Shown piece after piece: positions 36,300 through 47,381 of a stretch of 64,000 bases of DNA (position 1 is its first letter; each line of letters opens with the position of its first letter). The stretch comes from Paramecium pentaurelia (taxonomy: Eukaryota > Ciliophora > Oligohymenophorea > Peniculida > Parameciidae), in NCBI GenBank assembly GCA_905183005.1, contig CAJJDO010000013.1, positions 299,728 through 363,727 on the forward strand. Direction: 5' to 3'. The position numbers and the translations under genes were made by a program. The notes under the pieces were generated by a model. The model saw only the letters and a program-made list of their open reading frames with translations. It had not been told where the DNA came from and ran no database searches.

Positions 36300-37327
36300 T
36301 TTCACTTCCTTCATTCATCAAACACCAATTTGGTATTCCTGAGAAGCTCTTGAAATAAAGAACAAAAATGATTATAGACACAGATTCTGGAGGTGATGAC
36401 ATACATGCTTTGTTGACAGCCTTTGATTTAGCAGCAAAAAAGAACATAGAAATAATTGGAATCACTTGCATTAAGTATCATTATTAACTAATTAAATAGT
36501 GGAAACTCTAATATAGATGATGGTATCAAAAACATTACTATAGTCTAAAAGATTGCAGGAATTACAGTTCCTATTCATAAAGGATGTGATAGAAACTTAA
36601 AATAATAAATCACATTAAGTTCTAAATTTTTTGGTAATGATGGATTAAGTGGTCATTAAGAAAAATATCTAAAAGAACTTAATATATCATAATATCCACT
36701 TTAACCTTAACATGCTGTTGATTTCTTGATAGAAAGTGCTCTAAAATATAAAGAAGAATTAATAATAATATGCTTAGGTGCATTAACAAATGTAGCATGT
36801 GCAATGATGAAGACAGCTGATTTTGAAGAAAACATAGGATTAATTATTAGTTTATGTGGTAACATATTAGGATTAGGATTCATGAATGATGGTGTGGCTG
36901 AATATAATGTACATACAGATCCAGAAGCAGCTCATTTAGTCTTTAAGGTTTTAGCTAAGAAACTTATTGTAATACCTTATGAAGGAGTTATCTCAGTGTC
37001 TGAATTTACTGTAATCTTCACATTTAACCTCAGATTACTAAAGTTTTCGAATAAGATACAACAATCAAAGGAAAATTTGTTAAAGAAATTTATGAAGGAA
37101 TGAAAAATGCTAATAACAGATACGATATCCAAGATCCATTATGTATACTTGTAGCCACAATGCCAGATATTATCACTGAATTTGTTGAGAGACCTTGCAA
37201 TGTAATTTTGGAAGGAGAAGGAAGAGGAATGGTATCAGTTAAATGGTTAGACAAAGATCCACAAGCAAGTATTAAGAATAATTATTAATATATTAGATTA
37301 AGTAACATTTATCTTAAAAGTAAATGA
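36296..37327 (+). CDS. inosine/uridine-preferring nucleoside hydrolase family protein
   Basis: 327 aa with two introns (25 nt near 36472; 23 nt GTAATCTTCACATTTAACCTCAG near 37011). The N-terminal signature is MIIDTDSGGDDIHALLTAFD, a variant of DxDPGxDD with Ser for Pro. The family's central motif is LIIICLGALTNVACAM and the substrate loop MNDGVAEYNVHTDPEAAHLV. The enzyme splits nucleosides into base and ribose for purine salvage. In the C-terminal HDPL motif the catalytic His is replaced: the sequence is RYDIQDPLCILV (CAA, ordinary Gln). Activity may therefore be altered. The first ATG at 36296 overlaps the preceding stop. The second Met, directly before IIDTD (about 36368), is the start one would expect from family length, and then the overlap vanishes. 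Confidence 0.85.
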
Positions 37328-37586
37328 GAATCAATTAATCTAAACTCTAAGTAATGTAGTAAATTGATTCATCCATATATATTAAAAAATAAATAAATAA
37401 TCTTGAATATTTAAATAAATGTCCAATCTTACTTATCAAGAATAATTTCATCTTTGAATTATATTTGTATAAATTTACTTTTATTTAATTTTCATTATTA
37501 TTTTATTAAATTGATAATTATTATTCGTTAAATTTTTTTTTCTTTTATGCAATTTCTAAGCTCTGTAAAACTAAATTAAGAAACAG

Positions 37587-38442
37587 ATGCCAATTAAAAA
37601 ATAACAACTTTAGAGAGTAACAACCATTTTTAACTTAGATAATATCAATAAAATCATTAATGAATAAGATGGATTAATAACATAGATTAAATTATTTGAA
37701 GATGTTCATAAAATTGAAGAGTTGATTCACTTATTATAAAATAGAATAGATGATTTTGAAAATTATGGAAAAGTCAAATCTAATAATCAAAATAATTCTT
37801 AATTATCACATCAAATTAAATAACTAGAATCAAGAATGATAGAAATGGACAATTAGATTTTATATTCTAAAACATAACCTAGACGACCTGAAATTCTCTA
37901 AATTGAAAATACATTTAAAAAAAATATTAATTCTGTTAAATTAGATGTATAATAAGAATACAAAAATATTTATAAAGTAATTTTTTTATTAAAATTAGGA
38001 AATGAATGGATTAAGATGCGACTTAGATTATGTAATTAACAGTTAAGTGAAGCAAAAGATTACTAATAAAATTAAAACTTAAAATATTAATCTAGAAAAT
38101 AATAAACTATTATTTATTAATTTATTAGAATTAGAAACATTTATTGAAGAACTTGATTTATATGAAAATCAAAATACACAAAGATTTCTTGAAGAATTAC
38201 TTAATTGTGATTCAGAAAAAGCTAAATCTCTCAATTATTAATTGGCAGGAACTAAAAGAAAATATTTGAGTGAAATTAAAAAAATAGAGCATAAATTTAA
38301 AATCCTTGCTGATTTGGTACAAGCATAATCCCCATAAGAAAAATATACTATTTAATTAAATTACTAAATGAATCTAATAGTTTAGAGATTGCATAAAAAT
38401 ATTGATATGTTACTATTAAAAATTAGTGAATAATTACGATGA
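37587..38442 (+). CDS. coiled-coil protein, 277 aa
   Basis: ATG 37587 (MPIKKQQLQRVTTIFNLDNI) to TGA 38440-38442, with one 22-nt intron (GTAATTTTTTTATTAAAATTAG) near 37977. An alternative upstream ATG at about 37547 is in another frame and soon meets TGA. Nearly all predicted helix: KLFEDVHKIEELIHLLQNRI, LSHQIKQLESRMIEMDNQIL, RRPEILQIENTFKKNINSVK, KKIEHKFKILADLVQA. No motif beyond heptads. It ends only 8 bp from the stop of the convergent gene. Confidence 0.72.
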
Positions 38443-38450
38443 ACTATAAA

Positions 38451-39806
38451 TCACTCCTAAAATTTCTCTATTAACTATTATTATGTGCTTATGATTTCAA
38501 GTAATTAATACATAGTCTCTTCAATAGGTAATTGTATTATCAATGGTTTATAATCATGATATTTTTTTTTCTTCTGCATTCTTATTATTGCAATTATTAA
38601 AATTGTGATTTTCTTTAATGTAGTTTTCTATTCATTATGGGATGGATCTGATTATAGAATTTAATGATTTAAATTTCTAATTCTAAAAATATAAATAATA
38701 AATGATTCAACAATTTAGTTTAGAAACATATTAATTTATTAGATTTTAATAAACTTACTTGTTCTAATAATATCCTATTTAAGATTGTTTTGATAAAAAT
38801 TATTTTAACTGTTTCTCTTACTGCTTAAAATTGAATTATTATTGGCATTATTATTATGTTGTTAATAGTTTTTAGTATTATTATTTAATAACAAATCGTC
38901 TTGTGTAGAAATATTAAATTAATATTGAAGTTTGATTTGTTATTCTAACATCTAATTATATTTAGTAATTAATGAATCAAATTGCTTAATAAGTCTATTA
39001 TATTTCTACTAATTATTGATATCTAGATTAATATCATGGTATTAGTTTATTATAGTAATTAATTAATTCGTCTCATTATTAATATAGGTAAGATGAACGC
39101 AATAATCATTCAAAAATCTTGTGATAATTTATTGTATTTCATTTTTATTTGATATATCTATTTGTTATGTTTTATTTATAATATCTTCTTCGAATATATT
39201 TTATTATTAATTTACAAATTATTGGTTTTATTATTATTGCAATAATAAATTTTATTTTTCTGATACTAATATCAAATTATCCTTTTGTAAATCATTAACT
39301 TACTTTTATAAATTAGTGATAATGTTTTCTTAGTCAATAATTTTTTTTTTTCTTATTTTTGATCTTTCTTGATATATATTACATTAACCAATAAGTTTCT
39401 CCCTTTCAATTTTTAATTTAGTTAAATCATCTAAACTTAATGAATAATCTAAATTTTTGTTTTACATATTAGCTTCATAGTTAATTATTCTGTCTTTCAT
39501 AATATCATATTCTTTGACTAAATCAGTATATTGCAATTTTAATTGAGTGTTTTATTGCGTTAGCTAGGAACTAATTTAAATTAAGTATTGAATTCGTTTT
39601 TCTAAAGAAGTAACTTTAATTTTGTATTCTTATTCTTAAAACTCTTGTCTTTTTTAAAGCATTTAAATAATCTGATTGAAATATTGATCATGTTAAATGC
39701 GTTCATTAGAATAAAAATTATCACCTGATTCCATCTATGTAATTACAGTATTACTTTTTTCTCTATTGGATGGTGATTTTTATGGTTATGATTAATATTA
39801 TTTCAT
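38451..39806 (-). CDS. coiled-coil, Q/N-rich protein
   Basis: Start MKQYQSQPQKSPSNREKSNT at 39806. A long coiled coil follows: RQEFQEQEYKIKVTSLEKRI, NTQLKLQYTDLVKEYDIMKD, DDLTKLKIEREKLIGQC, ITNLQKQVNDLQKDNLILVS. Then comes a Q/N-rich low-complexity region (NYQQHNNNANNNS). The last exon is probably the frame ending LIIQLPIEETMYQLLEIIST and TGA (TCA 38451-38453). One or more splices around 38640-38760 are not resolved. About 430 codons. Likely cytoskeletal; the family is unknown. Confidence 0.65.
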
Positions 39807-39978
39807 TTAATGAAAATAGTTAAATTTGTTATTCTAAAAGAGAATCAATTACATTAAATTATTTTATTATAAATCCATTGTATAAATAAAAGAGAAATTC
39901 AATAATATAGGAGGATAGTTAATTAAAAGAAGTGATTTAGTTAAGAAAAGATTAATAAATATTGATTAAATTAAATAA

Positions 39979-41076
39979 ATGATTGGCAGATAAATCTTTC
40001 GTGCATTTTCATCAACTACAGCTCCTTATGTGTGGGTTAATAAACATACCAAGGTGATCTGTTAAGGTATCACTGGAAATTAGGTATTTTTTGATATTAA
40101 ATAATTATAGGGTACCTTCTAAACAGAACAAGCATTAAACTATTTCACTAAAATGGTTGGTGGAGTATCACCAAAGAGTAAAAATTGAAGTTATAAGATA
40201 GAGGCCGGAAGCACTCATCTTGGATTACCTGTATTTAAGAATTGTCAAGAAGCCAAACAAAGCACAGGATGTGATGCCTCAGTTATTTATGTTCCTCCTC
40301 CTACAGCTGCTGCAGCTATCATTGAAGCAATCGAAGCCTAAATTGGTTTAGTGGTATAATTACTATTAGTATGTAAAGGTTGTTATTACAGATGGAATCC
40401 CATAACATGATATGATTAGAGTCAAACATGCTTTAAGATCTTAATCAGTCACTCGCGTCATTGGTGTATGAACATATTACTTATATATTCAGCCTAATTG
40501 TCCAGGAATTATTAAACCAAATGAATGCAAAATTGGTATTATGCCTGGATACATTCATTAAAATGGAAAAATTGGTATTGTCTCAAGATCTGGTACACTT
40601 ACTTATGAGGCTGTTGATTAAACAACAAGAGCTGGATTAGGATAATCAACTGTTGTTGGAATAGGTGGTGATCCATTCAATGGAACTAATTTTATTGATG
40701 TTTTAGAAAGATTCATGGTTGATCCAGAAACTGAAGGTATTTTTTAATTCTAATTTATTTTAGGAATTGTTATGATAGGAGAAATCGGTGGTGAAAATGA
40801 AGAAATGGCTGCTGAATGGATTAAAAATAATAATCCAAAAAATAAACCAGTTGTTGGTTTCATTGCTGGTATCACAGCACCTCCTGAAAGAAGAATGGGA
40901 CATGCAGGAGCCATTGTATCTAGTAATATTACTATTTTATTCATTCTTTAGAGGGAAAGGGAAGTGCACCTGAAAAAATTAGAGCTCTTGAATAGGCTGG
41001 AATTAGAGTTGTGAAATCACCTGCTTAAATTGGTAAAACTATGTTGGAAGTTATGAAAGAAAGAGGATTGGCATGA
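39979..41076 (+). CDS. succinyl-CoA ligase (ADP/GDP-forming) subunit alpha, mitochondrial
   Basis: 312 aa after removing six introns of 24-29 nt, the first at 40084-40110. The N terminus MIGRQIFRAFSSTTAP is a typical mitochondrial presequence. The CoA-binding Rossmann domain starts VWVNKHTKVICQGITGNQ-GTFQ, followed by PVFKNCQEA and VIYVPPPTAAAAIIEAIEA. The ligase half contains NCPGIIKPNECKIGIMPGYI and GKIGIVSRSGTLTYEAV. The phosphohistidine loop is RRMGHAGAIVSKGKGSAPEK. It makes the nucleotide triphosphate and succinate from succinyl-CoA in the TCA cycle, as a heterodimer with the beta subunit (not in this window). All key motifs are intact. Intron-rich compared with its neighbours. Confidence 0.96.
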
Positions 41077-41351
41077 GTATCATTTAATTTTATTAATATT
41101 ATTTATTAATTGATAATAAAACTATTCTAGTCTTATCCATCTCTATCTATCTATTTTTGTTAATTATGCATTTAATTTATAATTTAAAATTGAATAAAAG
41201 ATAATAATAGATGAATAAATAATGATTTATCATTTAAAAATTCAAGTCATAATTCAATCTTAATTTCATTATAGTAATATCTCAAATATTTAAGTCTAAT
41301 AAAAATATTTCATCTAAAAATTATAATAAAATTTTATATTATAGAGTTATT

Positions 41352-41703
41352 ATGTCAATATATGGAATTGATTAACCAATCATCTAAAAGATTATTGATC
41401 ATTATCATATATCTGTATATCATTTTTTATTTTTATAATTAATAATAATTTTTAGCAATTTAATCTTTTTTTGTAAAACTAGCATATAATTATTATCAAA
41501 TTCTGGTCTCATAAATACTACTAATTGACTATTAAGATGAAATTTATATTTGAATATGGCAATCATAGAATAATCATAAAATTAAGTGATTATTGTATGA
41601 ATTGCATAAATATTAGTTAAATCTATAATTTATTTGATATCGATAAGATTATAATATGAATTTTACTAATTAGAATTTATATGAAGATAGTTATAAACCT
41701 TGA
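41352..41703 (+). CDS. possible small protein, about 92 aa
   Basis: MSIYGIDQPIIQKIIDHYHI at 41352, then after a 41-nt intron QFNLFLQNQHIIIIKFWSHK and MKFIFEYGNHRIIIKLSDYC, a 32-nt intron, and NYNMNFTNQNLYEDSYKP before TGA 41701-41703. Exons join in frame, but the first intron is longer than usual here. No family recognised. It lies upstream of histone H4 in otherwise empty sequence. Confidence 0.38.
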
Positions 41704-42006
41704 CATTTCTTGTAATTATTTTTAATTTAGGTTTATTATTCTAAATTAAAATGGTTTGAGAAATATTAGGAAATTAGATTGTGAAATAATTATAAAAATT
41801 TTTAAGAGATGGAGAATTATTATTATGATTTTATTTGAATAAATTAAATAAAACAAAAAATGGCGCATATAATTATTATTCAACACTATATAAATGAATT
41901 TTTTAAGAAAAATTTGATTGGCTAATTTTGGCATTATTTGGATTTTGATCCAATTTACAACCTCCAGTTTTTAATTGTAATAATTATAATTCAAAATAAA
42001 GTTAAA
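41704..42006 (+). promoter_or_regulatory. spacer containing the histone H4 promoter
   Basis: About 300 bp with no convincing gene. A TATA-like ACTATATAAATG (about 41885-41896) lies some 110 bp upstream of the H4 start, preceded by a rare GC-containing TGGCGC. Assignment as promoter elements is inference from position. Confidence 0.3.
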
Positions 42007-42315
42007 ATGGCTGGAAAATCAGGAAAAGGTATTGGTAAAGTTAGTGCTAAAAGACATGCTAGAAAACCAAATAAGGCTTCAATTGAAGGAATCACTAAAC
42101 CTGCTATCAGAAGATTAGCTAGAAGAGGAGGAGTCAAAAGAATTTCTTCATTCCTCTATGATGACTCAAGAAATGTTTTAAAGAGCTTTTTGGAGAATGT
42201 TGTCAGAGATGCCATTACATACACTGAGCATGCTAGAAGAAAGACTGTCACTGTTATGGATGTTGTTTACTCATTAAAGAGATAAGGAAGAACCCTCTAT
42301 GGATTTGGTGCATGA
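42007..42315 (+). CDS. histone H4
   Basis: 102 aa, intronless, ATG 42007 to TGA 42313-42315. MAGKSGKGIGKVSAKRHARK, then the classic ITKPAIRRLARRGGVKRISS, VLKSFLENVVRDAITYTEHA and RRKTVTVMDVVYSLKRQGR. It forms the H3-H4 tetramer core of the nucleosome. The Q in KRQGR is TAA (42293-42295), direct proof of the reassigned code. Compared with ordinary ciliate H4 the N-terminal tail is one residue shorter (MAGK-SGK instead of a GGKGGK start), so acetylatable lysines shift by one, and it carries Ser/Ala substitutions in the tail. Codon use includes more C-ending codons than its neighbours, as expected for high expression. It could be a replacement-type variant. Confidence 0.97.
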
Positions 42316-42669
42316 GTCTTATTTTCATTCAGGATTAATTAATTTACCTTAACTTCCTTTTTTTAAACTTGGTTCTTTTCTAAAAATACTTTTTCTATAT
42401 TTTTTTTTAAGCTTACAAATTTTTAGTTTATTACTATTTATTGAGCTTATATAAAAATATTTAAATAATGACTATCATTATGATTATACTTTCTATCAAC
42501 TATTCAACTCCAACTTAACCTGATTTCTTGATGTTTCTTTGAAATATTCAAAATTTTAGAGCCAAATAAAGCTTACTTTTTATTGGCTAGATTAAATTAA
42601 ATTGGATTTATTAAGCATAAATCCAACCATTATATATGGAGAAAAAATCTTTATTTTATTGATTTAAAG
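42316..42669. other. intergenic
   Basis: AT-rich spacer downstream of H4. No canonical animal-type histone 3' stem-loop is apparent. A TATATATGG-like sequence near 42632 could belong to the next small gene. Confidence 0.4.
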
Positions 42670-42945
42670 ATGTCATTCTAAATGAACTTGAATACATAAT
42701 ATTTTCCTTATTTTTGTAGGTTTTTATAACAATTCTTTGAAAAGTACATTAATAATTTGAAAATCTAATCTGTAAAACCCATAGAATGGTAATATGATGA
42801 AGTTAAATTAGTCAATTGGATATAGTAAAATTGTTAACAAGTAGAAAGATATTAGATATCGATTAATATAGAAACTATAAGAGAAAATAGAGATTAAAAA
42901 AATTATTTATTATTTTTAACTACTAGTTAAGTATAAATTAAATGA
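42670..42945 (+). CDS. hypothetical protein, 91 aa
   Basis: Frame from MSFQMNLNTQYFPYFCRFLQ (42670) to TGA 42943-42945 with balanced, soluble composition (EWQYDEVKLVNWIQQNCQQV, RYQISINIETIRENRDQKNY). No intron required. No domain recognised. The frame could extend by splicing at GTATAAATTAAATG near 42931, but the next acceptor is 59 nt away, long for this genome. Confidence 0.5.
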
Positions 42946-43130
42946 ATTTGATTAATTATTTTAATTGCAATTTTTATCTCTTTTATTAGTAATCAAAAGC
43001 CTATAAGCAATGATGGGAGAATTTTCTTTAAAATCAGATGGCATTTAGAAGAATTTATTGAATTTTAATATATTGTGTGAAAGTACTTAGAAAAAACAAA
43101 AAATTAATTTTTAATTAAATCTTTTTCAAA

Positions 43131-43613
43131 ATGAAAACCCATATCGAAGTTTCAAGTTAAAGAAGAAAGGGAAGAAGAGCCCAGTTGGGAGCTCCATCAA
43201 ACATTAGATATAAATTAATGAGTGCTCATCTTTCAAAGGATTTAAGAAAGAAATACAATGTTAGAGCATTACCTGTTAGAAAGGATGATGAAGTCACAGT
43301 TGTTAGGGGTATAATAATAAAATTGAGAATAGGCACACATAAGGGTACTAAGGGTAAAGTTTCTTCAGTATATCGAAAGAGATGGGTTATTTAAATCGAG
43401 AAACTCACAAGAACAAAAGCCAATGGTATATTAATAATTGTTATTTTAGGAATGCCATACTAAATCCCAATTAGACCATCATAATGCATTATTACAAAAC
43501 CCTACCTTAATGAAGACAGAAAATAATTGTTAGCAAGAAAAGCATCAGCCAAAGTTTCAACAAAAGGAAAGGGTGAGAAACATACCACTGAAAGCACTAA
43601 GAAAGCTGATTGA
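43131..43613 (+). CDS. RPL26: 60S ribosomal protein L26 (uL24)
   Basis: 144 aa with two 24-nt introns at 43309-43332 and 43426-43449. MKTHIEVSSQRRKGRRAQLG, then SAHLSKDLRKKYNVRALPVR and KDDEVTVVRG, the KOW motif region THKGTKGKVSSVYRKRWVIQ, and IEKLTRTKANG. It binds 25S/5.8S rRNA near the exit tunnel. The first intron is a multiple of three and has no stop, so unspliced mRNA would insert eight residues (GIIIKLRI-like) in the KOW loop. The family alignment shows it must be removed. TGA 43611-43613. Confidence 0.96.
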
Positions 43614-43697
43614 TTTATTAAATATAGAAGTACATTAGAAATATTTTTTTTGTTTGCCACATATAATTAAATAAAAAGTAATATATATAAGTTTAGA

Positions 43698-44941
43698 TCA
43701 TTTTTCATCATCTTCTAACTAAAATCCATTAAATTTTTTTAAATTTTCCAAATTTGGGAAATGTTTCTCAAAGTGTTTGGCCAGATTCAAGACTTTGGCT
43801 GCAATATCTATTAACTAATCGTGATCAACTTATATAACAAAAGCTATATCTTTAATCTAATAATCAATGTAAGATTATACTTAATTATCTGCATCAAAAC
43901 TAGAATCTAATTGTTCTACAATTTTAAAGGCAACAAAAATTAGAGCAGCCGCCAATAATGTGTAATTAGTTTTACCACAAATTTCATAATCATGGAGTAT
44001 CATTTTAGAGAGATATAAACAAAGTTTTTTAAGATATTTATAGGTTTTTTCTTGTAGTTTTTTTTCAATAAAACAATTCATTAATATTAGATTATACATA
44101 TCATATAGAGTACCACCAACAAGATCAAAACCTATAGTTTACAAAATATCACTTTCTTTCTTTTTTATTTAATCAGTTGATAATTTTTTATGAGCAATTT
44201 TTTCATGAACAACAGATAATTTAAGAGGATTAATTTCTTCATATTTAGCAGCAATAAATATTGATGTTACACCACAAAGATGTAAATCTGATATTTCTAA
44301 TTATTTTTGGCTTTTTGAAAAATAAAAGTCTAATGTTCTTACTGCTACAAAAAATGTTTAATCACTGCATTTATATGAACATAGAACTTCTATCATCCAA
44401 TCAATCATTTTAGCTCTCAAATTACTTGGAATAAAGTGATACTTTAACCATTCTAAGGGTGTTGATTTTCTCTAACGAAATTGTATTCATAAATACTTCT
44501 TATTCTTTTAAATAAAAGAATATTTCATCTGTATACAATTTTTAGAGATTATTATTCTCTGAAATAGTATGATCGAATTTATGCTTAATTGAAATTGTTA
44601 AGAATTCCTATGGGAGAGAATGATTTATAAATGTAATTTCTTTAAGTTATGGCATATTTTCTTTATCTTCTAAAACTTCTTGATTGAGAGATCTTTTTAC
44701 TCTTTCTTAATTAAGTATTTTTCTATTCAAATCATTATTATTATTATATGGTAGTGATTTATTAATTTATTATGTGTCTTGATTTCAATAATATATATTT
44801 TTTACCTTCATTATACAACATAGTCAAATTCTTTCTAACAGGATCTCTATTTTCATTAAAAGTTTTAGTTACTCTTCTGAGAGGTTACTATAATTGATTT
44901 TCTGTTACTCCACTTAGTGATCTGTTGTATTTAATTTCCAT
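43698..44941 (-). CDS. A/B-type mitotic cyclin
   Basis: 396 aa; start MEIKYNRSLSGVTENQL at 44941, stop TGA (TCA 43698-43700). Introns of 28 and 25 nt are spliced out. The cyclin box begins LRAKMIDWMIEVLCSYKCSD, then TFFVAVRTLDFYFSKSQK, HLCGVTSIFIAAKYEEINPL and LVGGTLYDMYNLILMNCFIE. The second cyclin fold includes YTLLAAALIFVAFKIVEQLD. The MRAIL-like helix and KYEE are the CDK-binding hallmarks of A/B cyclins. The N-terminal 120 residues are disordered; I do not see a clean RxxL destruction box, though RRVTKTFNENRD is nearby. A rare CGCGC-containing element (44965-44976) lies about 25 bp upstream of the start. Confidence 0.93.
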
Positions 44942-44964
44942 AATTTATTCGTTAAAATAATTAA

Positions 44965-44976
44965 CGTCGCGCAAAA
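44965..44976 (-). promoter_or_regulatory. possible E2F-like element upstream of the cyclin
   Basis: On the gene's strand the bases are TTTTGCGCGACG, 24-35 bp before the cyclin ATG, in sequence where CpG is almost absent. It resembles but does not exactly match the E2F consensus TTTSSCGC. Inference only. Confidence 0.25.
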
Positions 44977-45144
44977 TTAATAATAAAATCAATCTCAAGG
45001 TTTTATGAAACATTTATATTGAAATTCTTTTTGAACAGTATCTGAAACAGCTATATATTATATCTTTAATAAATACCAAATATTATGATATTCAAATTAT
45101 TAAACTTAAAATATATATAATAAATATATTAACTAAAAACTTTT

Positions 45145-46577
45145 ATGTTCTCACTTCTCGCTTTATTCATTTTTTGTTTTGATGGCAAGATTGTAATTGA
45201 TGTAGGTGTGGATTTTTATGAAGCTGAACAATTATTGGAATTGGTAAACTCTGATTATCTTATCAAATAAACAATTAACAATGCAACTTTCTATCTAACA
45301 TTAAATTAATATGATTTACCAAAATATATATTTATGGAGTAAGCTAATTTTAATAAATAAGAATTTATTTTTCGTATCCTACAAATGGAGATGTGAATTT
45401 CATTACAACAATTGGAAAAAATTAATTAACAAGTTTATAAAATTCTACTTATATAACTAACTATGCTGATTATAATGGTTATTAAGGGCGTAAAGATTAT
45501 CATTATATTGTCATTCCAGCTAACTCTTTTTAAATAACAGATACATTTTTTATTACAAATTTAATAAGAAATGATCGACGTCAATATTAATACAACCTTA
45601 AAATTCAAAAATTAGAATATTATCCTTGTCCCAAAAATTGTTCTTTAGATTCTGGTACTTGTGTAAATGGGATATGTCTGTGTAACGAGAATAAAATAGA
45701 CTTAGATTGTTCCAAAGATGCTTTAGCTCTGAAGTTTGATTAGATGATAGATAATTATACTTTATAAGGGGTTTAATACTTTTATTTTTAATAAACAACA
45801 AAATTAGAAAAAATATAACTAGAAATGGGTTTTTCAGAAAATTTCCATTAAGATAATGCCTCAGTTACGCTCTATTACATGTTTGAGAACTTTATTTATG
45901 GTGTTCCTTATGAAATAGATGAAAATTATACAATATCAAAAGATGAGAGAACAATAAACATAATAATAGATATCTCCTAATTATCTTATAACGCAAATCT
46001 ATTAAGGTAATTTTATAATTCATTTAGATTCAATCGTTTGCTTTTTAAAGTAATAACTAAATAGGAATCGTAATTGTATATTGAGATATCTGATAATTCT
46101 TCGAATAATCCTCCTATTGATGCAATTAATATTCTAATTATTGTATTAGTTTCATTATCTACCGCGTTTTTTATTCTGATAATTGGATGTATCATTAGAA
46201 AATATAAACAAAACAGAAGCAGGAATACAGCAGTTATACCATTATGCCTTTCAGAATCTTCAAATTATATTACAATAGATTTTTTAAAATAATACATGAA
46301 GAAAGCTTAAGAAGGAAATAATCAATGCTCTATTTGTTTACACAGTGATAATGCTAAAGAATTAATAATAACACCTTGCCAACATCCGTTTCATACTTCT
46401 TGTTTATTTCAGTGGATTAATAATCGAAAAGAGGAGACTACATGTCCCTATTGTAGAGGGGAATTAGATTTCGAATAAATAAAAATGAATTCCTTCAAAT
46501 TTAACACTCCCAAAAGATTAATTCATTCTGTTAATTAATCTACTTTCAATTTGAATTAAGAATAGGCTCAAAATTGA
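45145..46577 (+). CDS. type I membrane RING-H2 E3 ubiquitin ligase with EGF-like domain
   Basis: 469 aa with one 23-nt intron near 45339 (GTAAGCTAATTTTAATAAATAAG). Signal peptide MFSLLALFIFCFDG. The luminal part has an EGF-like module YPCPKNCSLDSGTCVNGICL-CNENK. One transmembrane helix (AINILIIVLVSLSTAFFILI) is followed by basic RKYKQNRSR. The cytosolic RING-H2 is CSICLHSDNAKELIITPCQH...FHTSC...TCPYC, all eight zinc ligands present (C3H2C3). Like PA-TM-RING and similar ligases, it would ubiquitinate membrane cargo. The 3' part from 46289 is duplicated after the N at 47381. TGA 46575-46577. Confidence 0.92.
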
Positions 46578-47380
46578 TTATTAAAAAATATTCTTTGATT
46601 TTACAATTTAATAAAGATTATTTAATAAAAAAATTTATATTATTAATTAATAATTAAAAATTTGAATATATTTACAACGTTATAGATAGTAAATGTAATT
46701 TTATATTTATTACTTATTTATAAAACATTAATAATTGAAAGAAAAGGTAAGGACAACACAAAATTACAAAATTTCTATTTCTTTATAAAAATTACATACA
46801 GATAATATGAAAAACTCAGTCAAGCATTTTTTATACACAATGAAACATATTATAAATCTCAATTTTTAAATAAATAAAGAAAAATAAGTATTATAAATAA
46901 ATATATTATTAAAACGAGGAAAAAAGAAATATAAGATTATTTTTAAGATAAAAATTCTCAAGAGAACAATAAAGATTAAGTAACAATACGTTGGTTTATT
47001 AGTTATGCGTTATTACTGATACTCTATTAACAATAATTATATAATATAATTCAAAAATATTTTAATTCATTAAAAATATTATAATCTTCTTTTAAGGACT
47101 AAATTAAATTTTAACTAATCTCTTTTTATTTTTATCAATCTTCAACTGGAATCTTAATAATACTGAAAATGAATAGATAAAAAAGAGTAAGTCATTGTAG
47201 TACATATAAAATAATTGGGTATAAAATAAAAACATATAATAACGAAATAAAATAGCATATTATTCAATAAATGAGTTTTGAAATGAATTCTATTAAATAA
47301 AGAGGAATCCAAATAGAACTCCTTAAATTCTCCGTTAATTAGTTAAAATTTAGTGAAATAAGAACACTTAAAAAAAAAAG
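46289..47380 (+). repeat. first copy of a 1,092-bp duplicated contig end
   Basis: Matches 47382-48473 in all stretches compared (constant offset of 1,093), separated by a single N at 47381. It contains the RING end of the ubiquitin ligase and about 800 bp of AT-rich downstream sequence without a convincing gene. Confidence 0.95.
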
Positions 47381-47381
47381 N
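47381..47381. other. single-N assembly join
   Basis: The one-base gap between the two copies of the 1,092-bp segment, the same arrangement as at 14993. Confidence 0.9.

Noticed and set aside
40750..40944. Minus-strand frame across the succinyl-CoA ligase gene
   Set aside because: Antisense shadow of a well-conserved plus-strand exon.
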